DNA of 64,000 nucleotides from Quercus robur (lineage: Eukaryota > Streptophyta > Magnoliopsida > Fagales > Fagaceae), in assembly GCF_932294415.1 (NCBI RefSeq), contig NC_065538.1, positions 41,546,843-41,610,842 on the forward strand, read 5' to 3'. The position numbers were made by a program, and so were the translations under genes. Position 1 is the first letter of the stretch, and every line of letters starts with the position of its first letter. Positions 43,056-53,759 of this stretch are shown one piece after another. A model generated the notes under the pieces. It was not told where the DNA came from, did not search any database, and saw only the letters and a list, made by a program, of their open reading frames with translations.

Positions 43056-44496
43056 GGGCCCGTTTGGTTGTAGTTTTTAAAAATTGTTGTTTAAAAAGAT
43101 GTAAAAATTGTGGTTTAAAAAGTGTTGTTGAACAACGTGTTTTTAGTGTGAATAAAACAAAAAAATGTGTTTGGTATCATTGTTTAAACAATGTTTTTCA
43201 GTGTTTAAAAAATGTAAAATATGTGTTTGGTATGTATGTTTTGTTTGATAAAAAAAAGCTGACTAACGTATTAAATAATAATTTTTTAATCCGTTTTTTA
43301 TCCCTTCTTTTCCTTTTCTTCTGTCTTTATCCCTTTCTCTTCAGTCTTCAGTCTTCACTCAGAGCAGAAAACAAAAAAGCCAAACCCACGCCAAAGAAGA
43401 TCCACGGCTCCGTTCACCGATCAGCCGATCAGCCGACGCCAAACCCACGCACGTCCTCATCTCCATCGACGCCAAAGAAGATTCACGGCTCCGTTCACCG
43501 ATCGGCGTGGCGAGGTGGGTTTTGATTTTGGGTGGGTTTCGATGGGGTTTCGATTGGCGGAAGAAGATCAGGTGGCTTCCAATGGAGTTTTAATCAACGT
43601 GGGTTCTATGGAGATCAGAGTTTTGATCAACGTATATGGAGATCGGGTTTTGATTGCATGGGTTTCGTTCCAATGGGGTTTTGATCGAGTGGGTTCCGAC
43701 GTTCCGTGGAGATCGAGTTTAGATCGGTGTGGGCTCCATTCCGTTGGAGTTTTGATCGCGTGGGTTCTGTGGAGATTGGATTTTGATCGCGTGGGTACCA
43801 AAATAATGGGTTTGTTGGTTTTCTGATTTAATGGGTTTGTTGGTTTATGATTTAATGGCTTTTCCGGTTGGCGTGTGGCATGGTGGTGGTGATTGGTGGT
43901 TTGTTGGGGTTCAGTGGCAGTGGCAAGTCTGATCACTTTAAAGATTGGCATGAATTGATGGTGGGTTTTTCTTCGAATTTTTGTTTTGGGATTGTTGTTG
44001 TGATTTGCTGGGGTGGCTGGTGGTGTAGCAGTGATTTGGGTCCGTGTTGTGGGTGATTGTTGCTAGGCAAATGACTAGTGAAATGAATGTTGCTAGGCGA
44101 AAAAGGTGGTTGTGATATTGATCTGGGTTTGTTCACAGTGAAAATCCAGTGTCAATCCAGGTGAGATGAATTTTGGGCGTGAAGACTGAGAAGAGATGAG
44201 AGTAGAGAGGAGAGGAGACAAATTTTAGGAAAAAGCTGGTCAGTGGGTCCGGGAACAGTGAAACTTCAGTGGCAATTTTATTACAATAATGCCATCAAAA
44301 AACGCTGTTCATTGTTTGAAATATGCCCAGACCATGTTTCAAAAATAGTGTTTCAGACAATGGTTTTTGAGTACTAATTTTCAAACAATCCTATTTCAAG
44401 TTGGCAAACCAAACGTGTTGTTCTTAAATTTGGACACTAGTGTTCAGTGTTTAAACACTGAACACTATGTTTTGAGTTGGCAAACCAAACAGGCTC
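43056..44496. mobile_element. PIF/Harbinger-like non-autonomous element
   Basis: The left end GGGCCCGTTTGGTT pairs with the reverse complement of the right end (GAGCCTGTTTGGTT). Both sides are flanked by TTA (43,053-43,055 and 44,497-44,499), the 3-bp target duplication of PIF/Harbinger elements. Subterminal regions are rich in GTTTAAAAA-type words. The core (43,380-43,800) repeats GATCG/GGGTTTTGATCG phrases. The 160-codon frame at 43,043 crosses the element end and is not a transposase. It lies in the inferred 5'-UTR intron of the AVP2-like gene. Confidence 0.8.
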
Positions 44497-45142
44497 TTAG
44501 GGTTTCTCGTTTTTCAATTTCGGATCTTTTTGGGTTTTGGTGATTCATGTTTGGTTTCCGAGAAAAAAAATTAAATTGAGGTTTTAGGTAGGAAATGATC
44601 ATTTGTCATTTCAATGAAGAATGTATATTGCTCTGTTTGGTTGTTTGGAAAATGAGTAAATATAAAAAAAAAAATGATTTTTTTAAAGGTCTTTTAGGTT
44701 GTTTCATTTTCTCGGAAACCAAAATGAGCATTCGAATTGTTGTTATGAAATTAGTGTGAATTTCGATAGTGTAAAAAGTGTTAATTTCTGGATTACATTG
44801 ACATTTAACCTAGTTTGATTCTTTTATCATTGTTTTTGTTTTCTAATTTTCTGATTCTGCGTTTATTGAATGTAAGTTTGAATTTTTTGTAATTGAATTG
44901 ACATTTAATCTAGTTTGAAATTTGGACGCTTTTTAGCTCATACATTGCATTGTTTCACAAATTCAGAAGTAGGATTTTAGAATCATAGTTTAGCTTAAAT
45001 GTCAATTTAATTTATGAAGTTCACGATTTTCTGGATTGTTTATGATGGAATTGTTGGTCTTAGCAGGTCATTCAAAATTCAGCGGCCAAGCTCGGGGGGC
45101 GACTTGCCCCAGTTTCGGAGGGTAAATTCAAACACTCTTACA

Positions 45143-45241
45143 ATGTTCATGGATAACGACGTTGAAGGTGGTAATCTTGGGCCATACGCTGACAGGCCGA
45201 GGGTTTTCCCCAGCATGCGTAGTAAAGTTCACACCCCATTG
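45143..45241 (+). CDS. AVP2-like H+-PPase coding exon 1
   Basis: It encodes 33 residues, the cytosolic N-terminus preceding the first membrane span. The ATG at 45,143 is preferred because MFMDNDVEGG aligns with the MMMDEDVE start of the Arabidopsis protein. It is preceded by acceptor TTAGCAG (45,066) and followed by donor GTAAAT. The exon shows no stop or frameshift, and it joins exon 2 in frame to give the conserved PLIFRI. Confidence 0.75.
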
Positions 45242-45666
45242 GTAAATACAATTCAATACAAAAAAGCCTGTTATGGGATTGAACCTGTTTCTTCATTTGT
45301 TCTTTTTTTGTGTGAATTGGTCTCATTGTCAGATTAATATATGATCACTTGTAGCAAAGCGTATGTGTTTTTCTTGGGGTGCAAGATTCATGTACGCTTT
45401 TGATTCTTAGTGGACTACGTTTAGTACTTTTCTTCTTTCATTGTGCTTATGATTTGTGATTGGTATGATGGAGCTGTATTGTGTTAAATAGTATTGCATT
45501 GCTAACAGCCTTTGTCTCTCTCTCTCTCTCTCTCTCCATTTTTAAATTTATAGCTTTTCACAGACAGAACAACATGGTGTAACCTTTCATAGCTTTGAAC
45601 TAACAGTGCAACTGTGCTTTGTCAGAGTTAGACAAATATGTTTTTATTTATTTTGTTAATTAGATA

Positions 45667-45893
45667 CTCCCTCCATCCCATATTGTTGGTCTTGTTTAGA
45701 AAATCCGACTTTTCAAGAGAACATCATGTAATGTAGTCATTCAAATAAAAGGGATCAAGTTTGAAAAACTTTTTGAATGAAGTAAATGATAAGTTAGGAA
45801 TATCAATATTATATATATTGACTCTTTAAAGAGGACTACATTTTGAGACATCCCAAAATGGAATGAAGAACTAATAATTTGAGGTGGAGGGAG
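45667..45893. mobile_element. Stowaway-like MITE (Tc1/Mariner type)
   Basis: The ends CTCCCTCCATCCCA and GGTGGAGGGAG are inverted, the classic Stowaway terminus, and are flanked by TA on both sides (45,665-45,666 and 45,894-45,895). It is 227 bp, AT-rich and non-coding. It lies within intron 1 of the AVP2-like gene. Confidence 0.92.
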
Positions 45894-45910
45894 TAGTTAA
45901 AACAATGGGG

Positions 45911-46985
45911 GAGGGGGGATTTTAACCCTGGCTCTTCTTGAAAGGTCTCATGGGTGTGGCCTATGGAGAAGCATTAATGAAGGATGGGAGAGCTTTTCTA
46001 AGCATCTGTCTTTTGTAGTGGGTGAAGGTACTCGCATCCGCTTTTGGCATGATAGGTGGATTGGTGACACTACTCTAAAAGATCTCTATCCTGAGCTCTA
46101 TGTGTGTTCAGCGGTCAAGGATGCTTGTATCTCTAAGGTTTTATGGATTCCTGAAGGGGGTACTGTTAGAGTGTGGAATTTAACGTTTTATAGAGCTTTT
46201 GAAGATTGAGAGTTGGATGCATCATATTCTCTACTTCAGCTCATCCAATCTCGTATTCCTCAGGGTACTAGGAGTGATACCCTTTACTGGCAGCTTAAAG
46301 GGGATGGTAAGTTTGACACTCGGTCTTACTACCTTGCAATTCGGGTTGCTTTGATTTCTTTGTTTCCTTGGAAGGGGGTTTGGAAACCAAAGATTCCTAA
46401 GCACGTGGCGTTCTTTTTGTGGACTGCTGCGCATGGTCAGACCCTCACTCTGGATAATCTAATGCTTAAGGGTCGCCCTTTGGCTAATAGGTGTTGTTTG
46501 TGTTGCTGTGATGGGGAGTCGGTAAATCACCTTCTTCTTCATTGTCCTGTGACCCATTCCCTTTGGACTTTTATGCTTCAGGCCTTTGGTATTCTTTGGG
46601 TTATGCCAGGTTCGGTGGCAGGTTTGTTATCTTGCTGGTATCAGTGGCATGGGAAGCATAACTCGGACATTTGGAACTTGGTTCCAGGGTGCTTAATGTG
46701 GATTGTGTGGTTGGAACGAAATCTCGATCCTTTGAGGACAAAGAGAAGACGTTGGATGAGTTAAAGCTTTTATGCCATCGTAGTCTTTTGGAATGGTCTT
46801 GTTGTTGGGGTTTTACTGATTGTTCTTCTCTCTTTGAGTTTTTGTCCTCCCTTAGTTTAGTTTCCTGATTTCCCTTGTTGTTCATCATCATGAACTTCTT
46901 GTATTTCTCTTTTTTCTATCATTTATAATAGTTTTATACTTACATATCAAAAAAAAATTACCACTGAGCTACATGGCTCTTGGCG
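45911..46985 (-). mobile_element. tRNA-derived sequence split by a LINE
   Basis: On the minus strand, 46,985-46,958 reads CCATGTAGCTCAGTGGTAA (box A-like). After skipping the LINE, 45,950-45,911 reads ATGAGACCTTTCAAG and GCCAGGGTTAAAATCC (box B-like GGTTAAAATCC). Joined, the halves have the layout of a tRNA-derived SINE head. The LINE between them explains the split. No intact tRNA fold is claimed. Confidence 0.55.
45948..46957 (+). mobile_element. LINE (L1-type) 3' part, 5'-truncated
   Basis: It encodes the C-terminal part of a plant L1 ORF2: HGCGLWRSINEGWESF-like start, then VGEGTRIRFWHDRWIGD, an in-frame TGA at 46,207, the zinc-binding tail PKIPKHVAFFLWTAAHGQTL with CCLCC..GESVNHLLLHC, and a terminal SLSLVS equivalent. 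It ends in a short poly-A (46,949-46,957). There is no RT catalytic core. It is a close relative of the minus-strand LINE at 48,481-50,010, with which it forms an inverted pair around AVP2 exon 2. Confidence 0.85.
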
Positions 46986-47268
46986 TTAGAGTTAGATAAA
47001 ATATTGTAACTAGTTATAAAATAACTATTTTTCCTAAATGTAATGACAATTTTGACTGGGGAAAATGCATAGTTTTTTTCTTTTTATGACAATGAAGTAC
47101 TGTTTATCTCTACATTGTAATTATTTTGTAATTACTTCTGATGTGTAGGATTTATAAATTTTTTTTTTCCATTTCATTTTATGGCATTTTTCTATTGTCT
47201 TGTTTTATCATATATTAGTTTTTGGTTTGGTTTTCCCTTGTGTTGATAGTATTAAGTTCTTTTTGCAG

Positions 47269-47472
47269 ATATTTCGGATTCTCATGGGAATAAATGTCCG
47301 TGTTCTTTTAGTATTTCTACTTTTGGGACTAGGTGCAATCTTTTACGTTGGAGCAAAAACTTCTCCAATCATTGTTTTTGTCTTCTCCATATGTATTATA
47401 AGCTTCCTTTTCTCAATATATCTTACTAAGTGGGTGCTCGCAAAGGATGAGGGGCCTCCTGAGATGGTTCAG
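47269..47472 (+). CDS. AVP2-like H+-PPase coding exon 2
   Basis: It encodes 68 residues containing the first two transmembrane helices (VRVLLVFLLLGLGAIFYV and SPIIVFVFSICIISFLFSIY) and the conserved YLTKWVLAKDEGPPEMV. It begins after a long pyrimidine tract and TTTTTGCAG (47,260-47,268) and ends before donor GTACAT (47,473). It is intact. It is followed by transposon insertions rather than by exon 3. Confidence 0.82.
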
Positions 47473-47761
47473 GTACATCATCTATTTTCAGTTTCTTTTG
47501 CTCATGATGTTATTTGTCTTTTTGTCTGTATGTTTTCACAGTAATTATTTTTGGTAGTAGATCATAAATTTGTTGTTTAATTTTTGTTACTATAATTTCA
47601 ATAGGACTTTTCCTGGATCATTGATTTTCTATAGCAATGTATAGTCTATATGCATGGAGACTACGACATATCATGCAGACTTGTAATTTGTTTCTGTTTT
47701 GATTTTTTTTTTTTATAGATACCGTTGATATGTTTGTGCAGAACATTTAATTATTCATAGG

Positions 47762-48240
47762 CAGTGGCGACGCCACTCAGAGTCCAGGGTGTTCCCAGGA
47801 ACACCCTGACTTGAAAAAAAAAAAAAAAAAATTATATATAATAATTTAAATTTTTTTATTTGTTTACCCTTAAAAAAAAATAGGAACACCCTCAAGCAAT
47901 ATCAGGAACACCCTCAAAATTTTTATGCCAAACAAATTTTGAACTAAAATCTAAAAAATAAAAAATAAAATAAAATTGTAACAGAGAATCTGAAAAGAAA
48001 AAAAAAAAAAGGCCAAAATCATCAGTTTTTGTCGTCACAGCCACTCACCACCACATCGCCGGTCACTTCCATGTCTCCGGCCACTTCCATTTGGTCAATC
48101 GCAGTCTCCCCACCTGCTTTAGCTTCTTCTTCCTTGCCTTTTCTTCTCCGTTCTCTGTTTTTCTTCGACTTTTCCGCTTCTCTGTTCTTTAGTATTTCTA
48201 TTTTTGAATGCCAATTGCCGTATCCTGTTTAGTACACTAG
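47762..48240. mobile_element. hAT-like DNA element fragment
   Basis: It starts with AGTGGCGACGCCACT, a palindromic head seen on plant hAT-like elements, followed by GGGTGTTCCCAGGAACACCC. Inside, AGGAACACCCTCAAGCAATA and AGGAACACCCTCAAAATTTT repeat. The right boundary is uncertain. The 67-codon frame at 48,029 is Ser/Pro-rich and probably not coding. Confidence 0.45.
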
Positions 48241-48480
48241 AGTCCCACTCCCCACGTGAATACTGAAGTCATTAAATGAGTCAAAAGTTTTCGAAATTTT
48301 CAACTTATCTCCAACCACCCACGTGCCTAGCTTTAACTTTTGCACATTGATTTTTATTTCTTTTGTTTTTTCATTACTGCATTTAGTAAGTACATGTACT
48401 TGGTACTATTATTAAACTACAACTCTTCTAAAAAAAAAATTATACTACAACCATAATTATTACTAATATTTAAAGGAATT

Positions 48481-50010
48481 ATTTTTTTTTGATAGGTAAA
48501 TAGAAAACTTATAGTAAAGAGGAAAAAAAAAGAAAAGAGAAGTACAAGATGTTCATGATGATGAACAACAACACAACACAACAGCAATAAAACAGTAACA
48601 CAGCACAACACTACACAACACAAAAGCAAGAGAGAAGTCAGGAAACTAAGCTAAGGGAAGGCATAAACTCAGAGAGGGAAGAACACTCAGTAAAACCCCA
48701 GCAATGAGACCACTCCATTAGACTGCGTTGGCATAAAATCTTTAACTCCTCCAACGTTTTCTCTTTATCTTCAAAAGATCGACGATTTCGCTCCAGCCAC
48801 ACAATCCACATTAAGCACCCTGGAACCAAGTTCCAAATTTCCGAATTATGCTTCCCAAGCCATTGATGCCAACTAGATAACAAACCCGCCACCGAACCCG
48901 GCATAACCCAATGAATACCAAAAGCCTGAAGCATGAAAGCCCATAGGGAATGAATAATAGGACAATGAAGAAGAAGGTGGTCTACCGACTCTCCATCAGA
49001 GCAACACATACAACACCAATTAGCTAGAAGGCGACCCTTAAGCATTAGGTTATCTAAAGTGAGGATCCGACCATGGGCAGCAGTCCACAGAAAAAAAGCC
49101 ACGCGCTTAGGAATCTTTGGTTTCCAAATACCCTTCCAAGGAAATAAAGAATTCGAGGCACCCCGAATCTCATGGTAGTAAGACCGGGTGTCGAACTTCC
49201 CATCCCCTTTCAGCCCCCAGTGAAGAGTATCTCTCCTATCACCTCGAGGAATACGAGGATGGATAAGCTGAAAAAGAGAGTAAGAAGCAGCCAACTCCCA
49301 ATCTTCAAACGCTCTATAAAACCTTAAATTCCACACTCTAACAGAACCCCCTTCTGGAGCCCACAAAACCTCAGAGATGCAAGCATCCTTGACCGCTGAA
49401 CATGCATAAAGCGCAGGATAGCGATCTTTTAAAGAATTCTCACCAATCCACCTATCATGCCAAAAGCGGATACGAGTACCATCACCCACTTCAAAGGACA
49501 GATACTTAGAAAAGCTCTCCCACCCTTCATTAATGCTTCTCCAAAGACCACACCCATGAGCCCTCCTGCAGACTTTAGTGCACCACCCCCCTTGACCCTC
49601 ACCATATTTTGAGGAGATAACTCTCCTCCAGAGATGGGTAGTTTCATGACCAAATCTCCATAGCCAATTCCCTAAAAGAGCTTGATTAAAAGACACCACA
49701 TTTCTTATCCCCAAACCGCCCCTCTCAACGGGAGAACACACCTTATCCCAAGCCACCAACGGAAACTTGAAACTCCCCTCAGAAGACCCCCATAGAAAAT
49801 TCCTCTGAATACTTTCCAATCTAGCCGCCACAGCTTTAGGAATAGTAAAAAGAGATAAAAAATACGTAGGGAGACTTGAGAGAGTACTCTTTATAAGCAT
49901 GAGTCTACCACCTTTAGATAAATAGAGCCGCTTCCACCCAGATAGCTTCTTCTCCATTTTCTCCAAAAGAGGGAGAATGGCGTCTCTCTCTCTTTTAGCC
50001 AAAATCCGAA
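48481..50010 (-). mobile_element. LINE (L1-type) ORF2 C-terminal half, 5'-truncated
   Basis: The minus-strand frame 50,065-48,638 is open for 475 codons. From about residue 25 it matches L1 ORF2 downstream of the RT core: EKMEKKLSGWKRLYLSKGGR, LIKSTLSSLPTYFLSLFTIP, WDKVCSPVERGGLGIRN, and the zinc tail PKIPKRVAFFLWTAAHGR with CMCCSDGESVDHLLLHC. The 3' UTR runs to a poly-A represented on the plus strand by T9 at 48,482-48,490. The first ~25 codons look foreign (flank). It has no stop, unlike its relative at 45,948, so it is younger or better preserved. Confidence 0.87.
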
Positions 50011-50639
50011 GCAGGCTCTGTTCATGCCAGCACTTTGGTATGGCAGAAGAAGGGTTTTCCTCCATCAGCGCCTCTGCTTTGCGGCAGGTGTATATTTAGA
50101 GAAAGCCCCATCACCTTCAACTCCCTGCACCTTTTCTTCAACGGTGTCAGGTTCAAGTTGGGTCTTTTTGGCTGCCTGAGTTATGGGCATGTAAGGGTGC
50201 GGGGGAAGAATAAGGTCTCGGAGCTGTAGCCAACCTTTCCTCCGACATACCTCCTCGGCTTTCTCCAGCTTTCTTGTATTTTCCTTTCTTGCTTATGTAG
50301 TAAGCTTTGACGTGGGCTGATTCCAGCTTTTCATTTGTAGACTGTACTATTTCTTTATCGTAATAAAAATGGAAATTGATTTACATGTTTTAAACGTTGA
50401 TCTAATGGGCCACACAACTCTGTGAACGAATGTGCTCTATGTATGTGTTGCTTAGAGAGTATTTGTGATAAAGCTACTTTGAAGCCTAATCTAATCAAAT
50501 CTCATCTGTCATCACTATCAGGCATTATACCGATAATTTGTAATAAATCAAAGTTACGAAACTAACCGGGATATCAGTTGGACATTCTGTGATAAGCGCG
50601 TGAATGTCGTCCAAGGCTGATGATTTATAAACAATCTAT
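50011..50639. other. Unassigned stretch between LINE and truncated LTR element
   Basis: A plus-strand frame from ATG 49,979 reads MASLSLLAKIRSRLCSCQHF and runs to TAG near 50,096, partly over the LINE end. A downstream AATAAA at 50,362 could be a poly-A signal. I do not recognise any product. It may be host DNA flanking the LINE. Confidence 0.3.
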
Positions 50640-50664
50640 CCGAGCAGTCGACTGGGAGTTAGGG

Positions 50665-51165
50665 AGCTCCGATGGTGCTTTTGTGTACTTGGTTTCCCCA
50701 GAGGCTTGGGTCCGAGGACCATGCAAGGCCTTGGTTCTGTCCAAAACTTGTATGATTCTTTTTAAGTAGTTGGTTTCCCCAGAGGCTTGGGTCCGAGGAC
50801 CATGCAAGGCCTTGGTTCTGTCCAAAACTTGTATGATTCTTTTTAAGTAGTTGGTTTCCCCAGAGGCTTGGGTCCGAGGACCATGCAAGGCCTTGGTTCT
50901 GTCCAAAACTTGTATGATTCTTTTTAAGTAGTTGGTTTCCCCAGAGGCTTGGGTCCGAGGACCATGCAAGGCCTTGGTTCTGTCCAAAACTTGTATGATT
51001 CTTTTTAAGTAGTTGGTTTCCCCAGAGGCTTGGGTCCGAGGACCATGTAAGGCCTTGGTTCTGTCCAAAACTTGTATTCTCCTTTTTAAGTAGTTGGTTT
51101 CCCCAGAGGCTTGGGTCCGAGGACCATGCAAGGCCTTGGTTCTGTCCAAAACTTGTATTCTTCTT
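50665..51165 (-). repeat. Six-copy 81-bp tandem repeat, in frame
   Basis: GAGGCTTGGGTCCGAGGACC recurs at 50,701, 50,782, 50,863, 50,944, 51,025 and 51,106, an exact 81-bp spacing. The period equals 27 codons. On the minus strand each unit reads QVLDRTKALHGPRTQASGE with a (N)YLKR linker, so the array stays open for the whole frame. Units are nearly identical, implying recent expansion. Confidence 0.95.
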
Positions 51166-51413
51166 TTTATTTGCTTGTTTTCTGAAGGTTTAGCTCCTCG
51201 AATAAGGTGGGGGGAGCTGGCCTGGTGTTTGAAGCCCCTAGGCTTGTCCATGTCGTTGACAACGTGGAACGTAGCCCCTAGTAAGAGCTTATGTTGGAAT
51301 ATTAGCAATATGTCGCCGGTGATATGGGCACCTTCATAGCCCCTTGTTCGACAGAAGCTCAACTTCGCCACCGCTCGAGCTAACATGCAAGCCTTCCCAC
51401 AGACGGCGCCAAT

Positions 51414-52024
51414 TGTAAGGACACGATTTGCGTTGGACCACAGTAGGGTTGGGTTCGCACGTAAATGGACCCGTACAATATCATTTGTAGAGAGTGGGAT
51501 CGAAAGGCTAAGTCATGTTTACTCGGCTGTGGTTTTGTTAAGTCGTTCATGCATGATCTAGAGGTGTTCACCCCTTTTTTTGGTCCTTTTCTTTCCGGGA
51601 GCCCCCCTCTTTAGGTTGCAAATTTTCCTTTTATATTAGCATACATTCAATTTCCTTCGTCCACGTGTAGGGTCGAACTTTCCTTGCCTGACACTTGTCC
51701 CATCAGTTTAAGACCTGAGCTGTTGGGAGTGGTTGAGTAGGCTAAAGAGACACAACTCTGTGAGAGGCAAAGCTCCGTCTAGGGCAGGTAGTTTGGGCAG
51801 CCTGTCCTAGATATTTTATATTTCTTACAAGATTATCCCTATGCCGCTTTTACCCCTTTCCTTAGTGTAGCTCTGGGCTAGCCGAGGGCTGTACCTTCCT
51901 CGGCGGTTTCTATGGCCCATTGGTGCTTTGTGTTGATTGGGCTGGGACTACTATCTTCCTCGGCCTGGGCCTTAAGTATTCCTGTGAATAGGTGGATCTG
52001 GCCCATCTGTTGTCGGGCCCCACA
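51414..52024 (-). repeat. LTR of the truncated element (611 bp)
   Basis: On the minus strand it begins TGTGGGGCCCGACAACAG and ends CGTGTCCTTACA directly before AT and the primer-binding site. A (TA)n tract (52,025-52,045) abuts its outer edge. Confidence 0.75.
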
Positions 52025-52045
52025 TATATATATATATATATATAT

Positions 52046-53695
52046 CTGAAATTTTATATTAGCTGTAGTTTGTTTATCTGTATTTAATTTTCCTTTGAAT
52101 GGAGAAGAATGTACATAGGAGAAAAAAGTGTATAAAGCTTTTCAACAAAAACACATAATAACCTTTTGGTTTCATACTTCAAGGTCGTTTAGTAATGTCC
52201 AAATAAGTGCATGGGACATTGGAAAGTGCAGGTGCTTTGAATGGAGAAAATTTCTTCCTTTATTACGATATTGTCAATACCAATCATATATCATATAACA
52301 AATACTTTCTCAAAAATATAGTTTTGAGTCATTCTTAACATATATTGTTTCAAAATAACACTCAAGAAAAAATAAAATTCAGGTATGTGTATAAAGCATT
52401 GACAATGGTATAAATTTTTGAAACTTCAATTTTGCAAATATGTATATATATTATACATGTCTTGAGAGACGTCATGTTCTAAAGTCCACTTACCTCTAGT
52501 TGCTAAACAAAGCTTCACTTCAATTGTCCGGAACGACGTCAACTAGAACCTAATTAAGGATCAAATAACTCAATAAGGGCAGGTTTTGAATCGCCAAAAA
52601 GTCCTCTTATAAAACTTTTCCTTAGCCACTGTGAAGATTTCACAATATTAAATCTAACATAACTTTCTAATATACATCATGTCTATACTATATTTTATAT
52701 AATGGTAGTGTAATCCCTAATACTACAATTTGCTATACCTATATATATACCATTGAACACCACCTATGGATGTCTATATAGGCTTAAGTTATAAAGAATG
52801 GTGATGCTACTCCCCATATATATTAGTATCTCTTTCAAAATCAATAAATTAATGTACGTTTATATAGATACTTCCATGATAGCCTATTTTCCCTTGAATA
52901 TATCAATATAATTTCTAAGACGTGACTATGAGATGATGAATCCTAAGTCAAAGATGTGTTTAATGATTCCAACAAAGCATGTATAGTTAGATGTTTACCT
53001 CAGTATAATATGAACTTATTGGCTGCTTTAGTAGTACCACGTTATTCTATTCTTTTCAATGTAGCGAAACCTTAATTCTCTGCTCCTAAACCTTTACATG
53101 TTAAGCATTGACCTTTTTTTTTCCTCAGAATCTTGCAGTCTCTCTCTACCTTTCACGTGGCTGACTTAAAAAGACCCAGTATATACCTTTAAAATAATAC
53201 TCCAATTCAGTCTAGGAAGACCATGCCCACTCCAATTAGTACTCTTAAATAAATTCAACTTTACACATTAAATACATTTCCTACTTGGGTTGGAATTAAC
53301 GTTTCCTACTTGGGCTCGAATTTAAAACCCACTAAAACTTATTTCTTTAGCCTCCAAGAAGCCCATAAAACTTAAATAAGCTTCCAAGACTTTAATTCCC
53401 AATTAAACTCAAATTAAGGATGATTAGATAGGCTAGAACTCTAAAGGATTCCAATAACACTTAAACTCCTAATCCAAATAGGTTTTAATCTCTTATCATT
53501 TTCCTTAACTAATAAGGAGATTAAAGGTTTAATATGAATAATCCACAAAATAACTCTCCACATTACATCTTCTTTTATTTATTTTCTTTGTAGATATCAT
53601 AATATAAAATAATATCACATTCAAAATAAATTAACTAATTCATCAATTTCACTCTAGAAGCAATTAAATTAAATTTAAGTGAGTCAGGTGTTACA
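52046..53695 (-). repeat. AT-rich region with a probable LTR ending at 53,695
   Basis: On the minus strand 53,695 begins TGTAACACCTGACTCACTT, a common start for Ty3-type LTRs, followed by about 1.2 kb of AT-rich non-coding DNA. The other end could not be fixed and no target repeat was found. The part 52,046-52,450 shows nothing recognisable. Confidence 0.35.
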
Positions 53696-53759
53696 CATTA
53701 TAACAACATCTAAAAATACGTTATCATTATAGCACATGCAAACCTCAATAGTGATACTC

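Larger units (their letters stand above)
42850..47472 (+). pseudogene. AVP2-like vacuolar H+-pyrophosphatase, 5' end only
   Basis: Type II (K+-insensitive) H+-PPases are 15-17-helix membrane proteins of ~800 residues that use PPi hydrolysis to pump protons into endomembrane compartments. Here only the first ~101 codons are present. Exon 1 (45,143-45,241) reads MFMDNDVEGGNL and RPRVFPSMRSKVHTPL; exon 2 (47,269-47,472) reads IFRILMGINVRVLL, FYVGAKTSPIIVFVFS and YLTKWVLAKDEGPPEMVQ. The splice junctions GTAAAT, TTTTTGCAG and GTACAT are in phase 0. An inferred UTR intron runs from GTAC (42,947) to TTAGCAG (45,066). The next exon, expected to begin with ISDAIRDG, was not found in the remaining 16.5 kb. 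It is either a truncated gene or has an unusually large second intron. Confidence 0.75.
50640..52024 (-). mobile_element. Truncated LTR retrotransposon: 5' LTR, PBS and repeat region
   Basis: Read on the minus strand: an LTR (52,024-51,414), two bases, a primer-binding site TGGCGCCGTCTGTGGGA at 51,411, then an open frame (51,386-50,625) dominated by tandem repeats. gag, pol and the second LTR are absent. The PBS resembles the tRNA-Asp type used by Ty3 elements such as Tat and Athila. No target duplication can be read because the left side is cut. Confidence 0.75.

Noticed and set aside
43043..43525. 160-codon frame at the start of the Harbinger-like element
   Set aside because: It crosses the element boundary, is rich in Cys/Phe/Lys from GTTTAAAAA repeats, and has no transposase motif.
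48417..48629. 70-codon Cys/Val/Leu-rich minus-strand frame
   Set aside because: Lies in the LINE 3' UTR (ACAACA repeats on the plus strand).
50665..51165. CRISPR-like array
   Set aside because: Units are contiguous 81-bp tandem repeats without unique spacers, in a plant retroelement.
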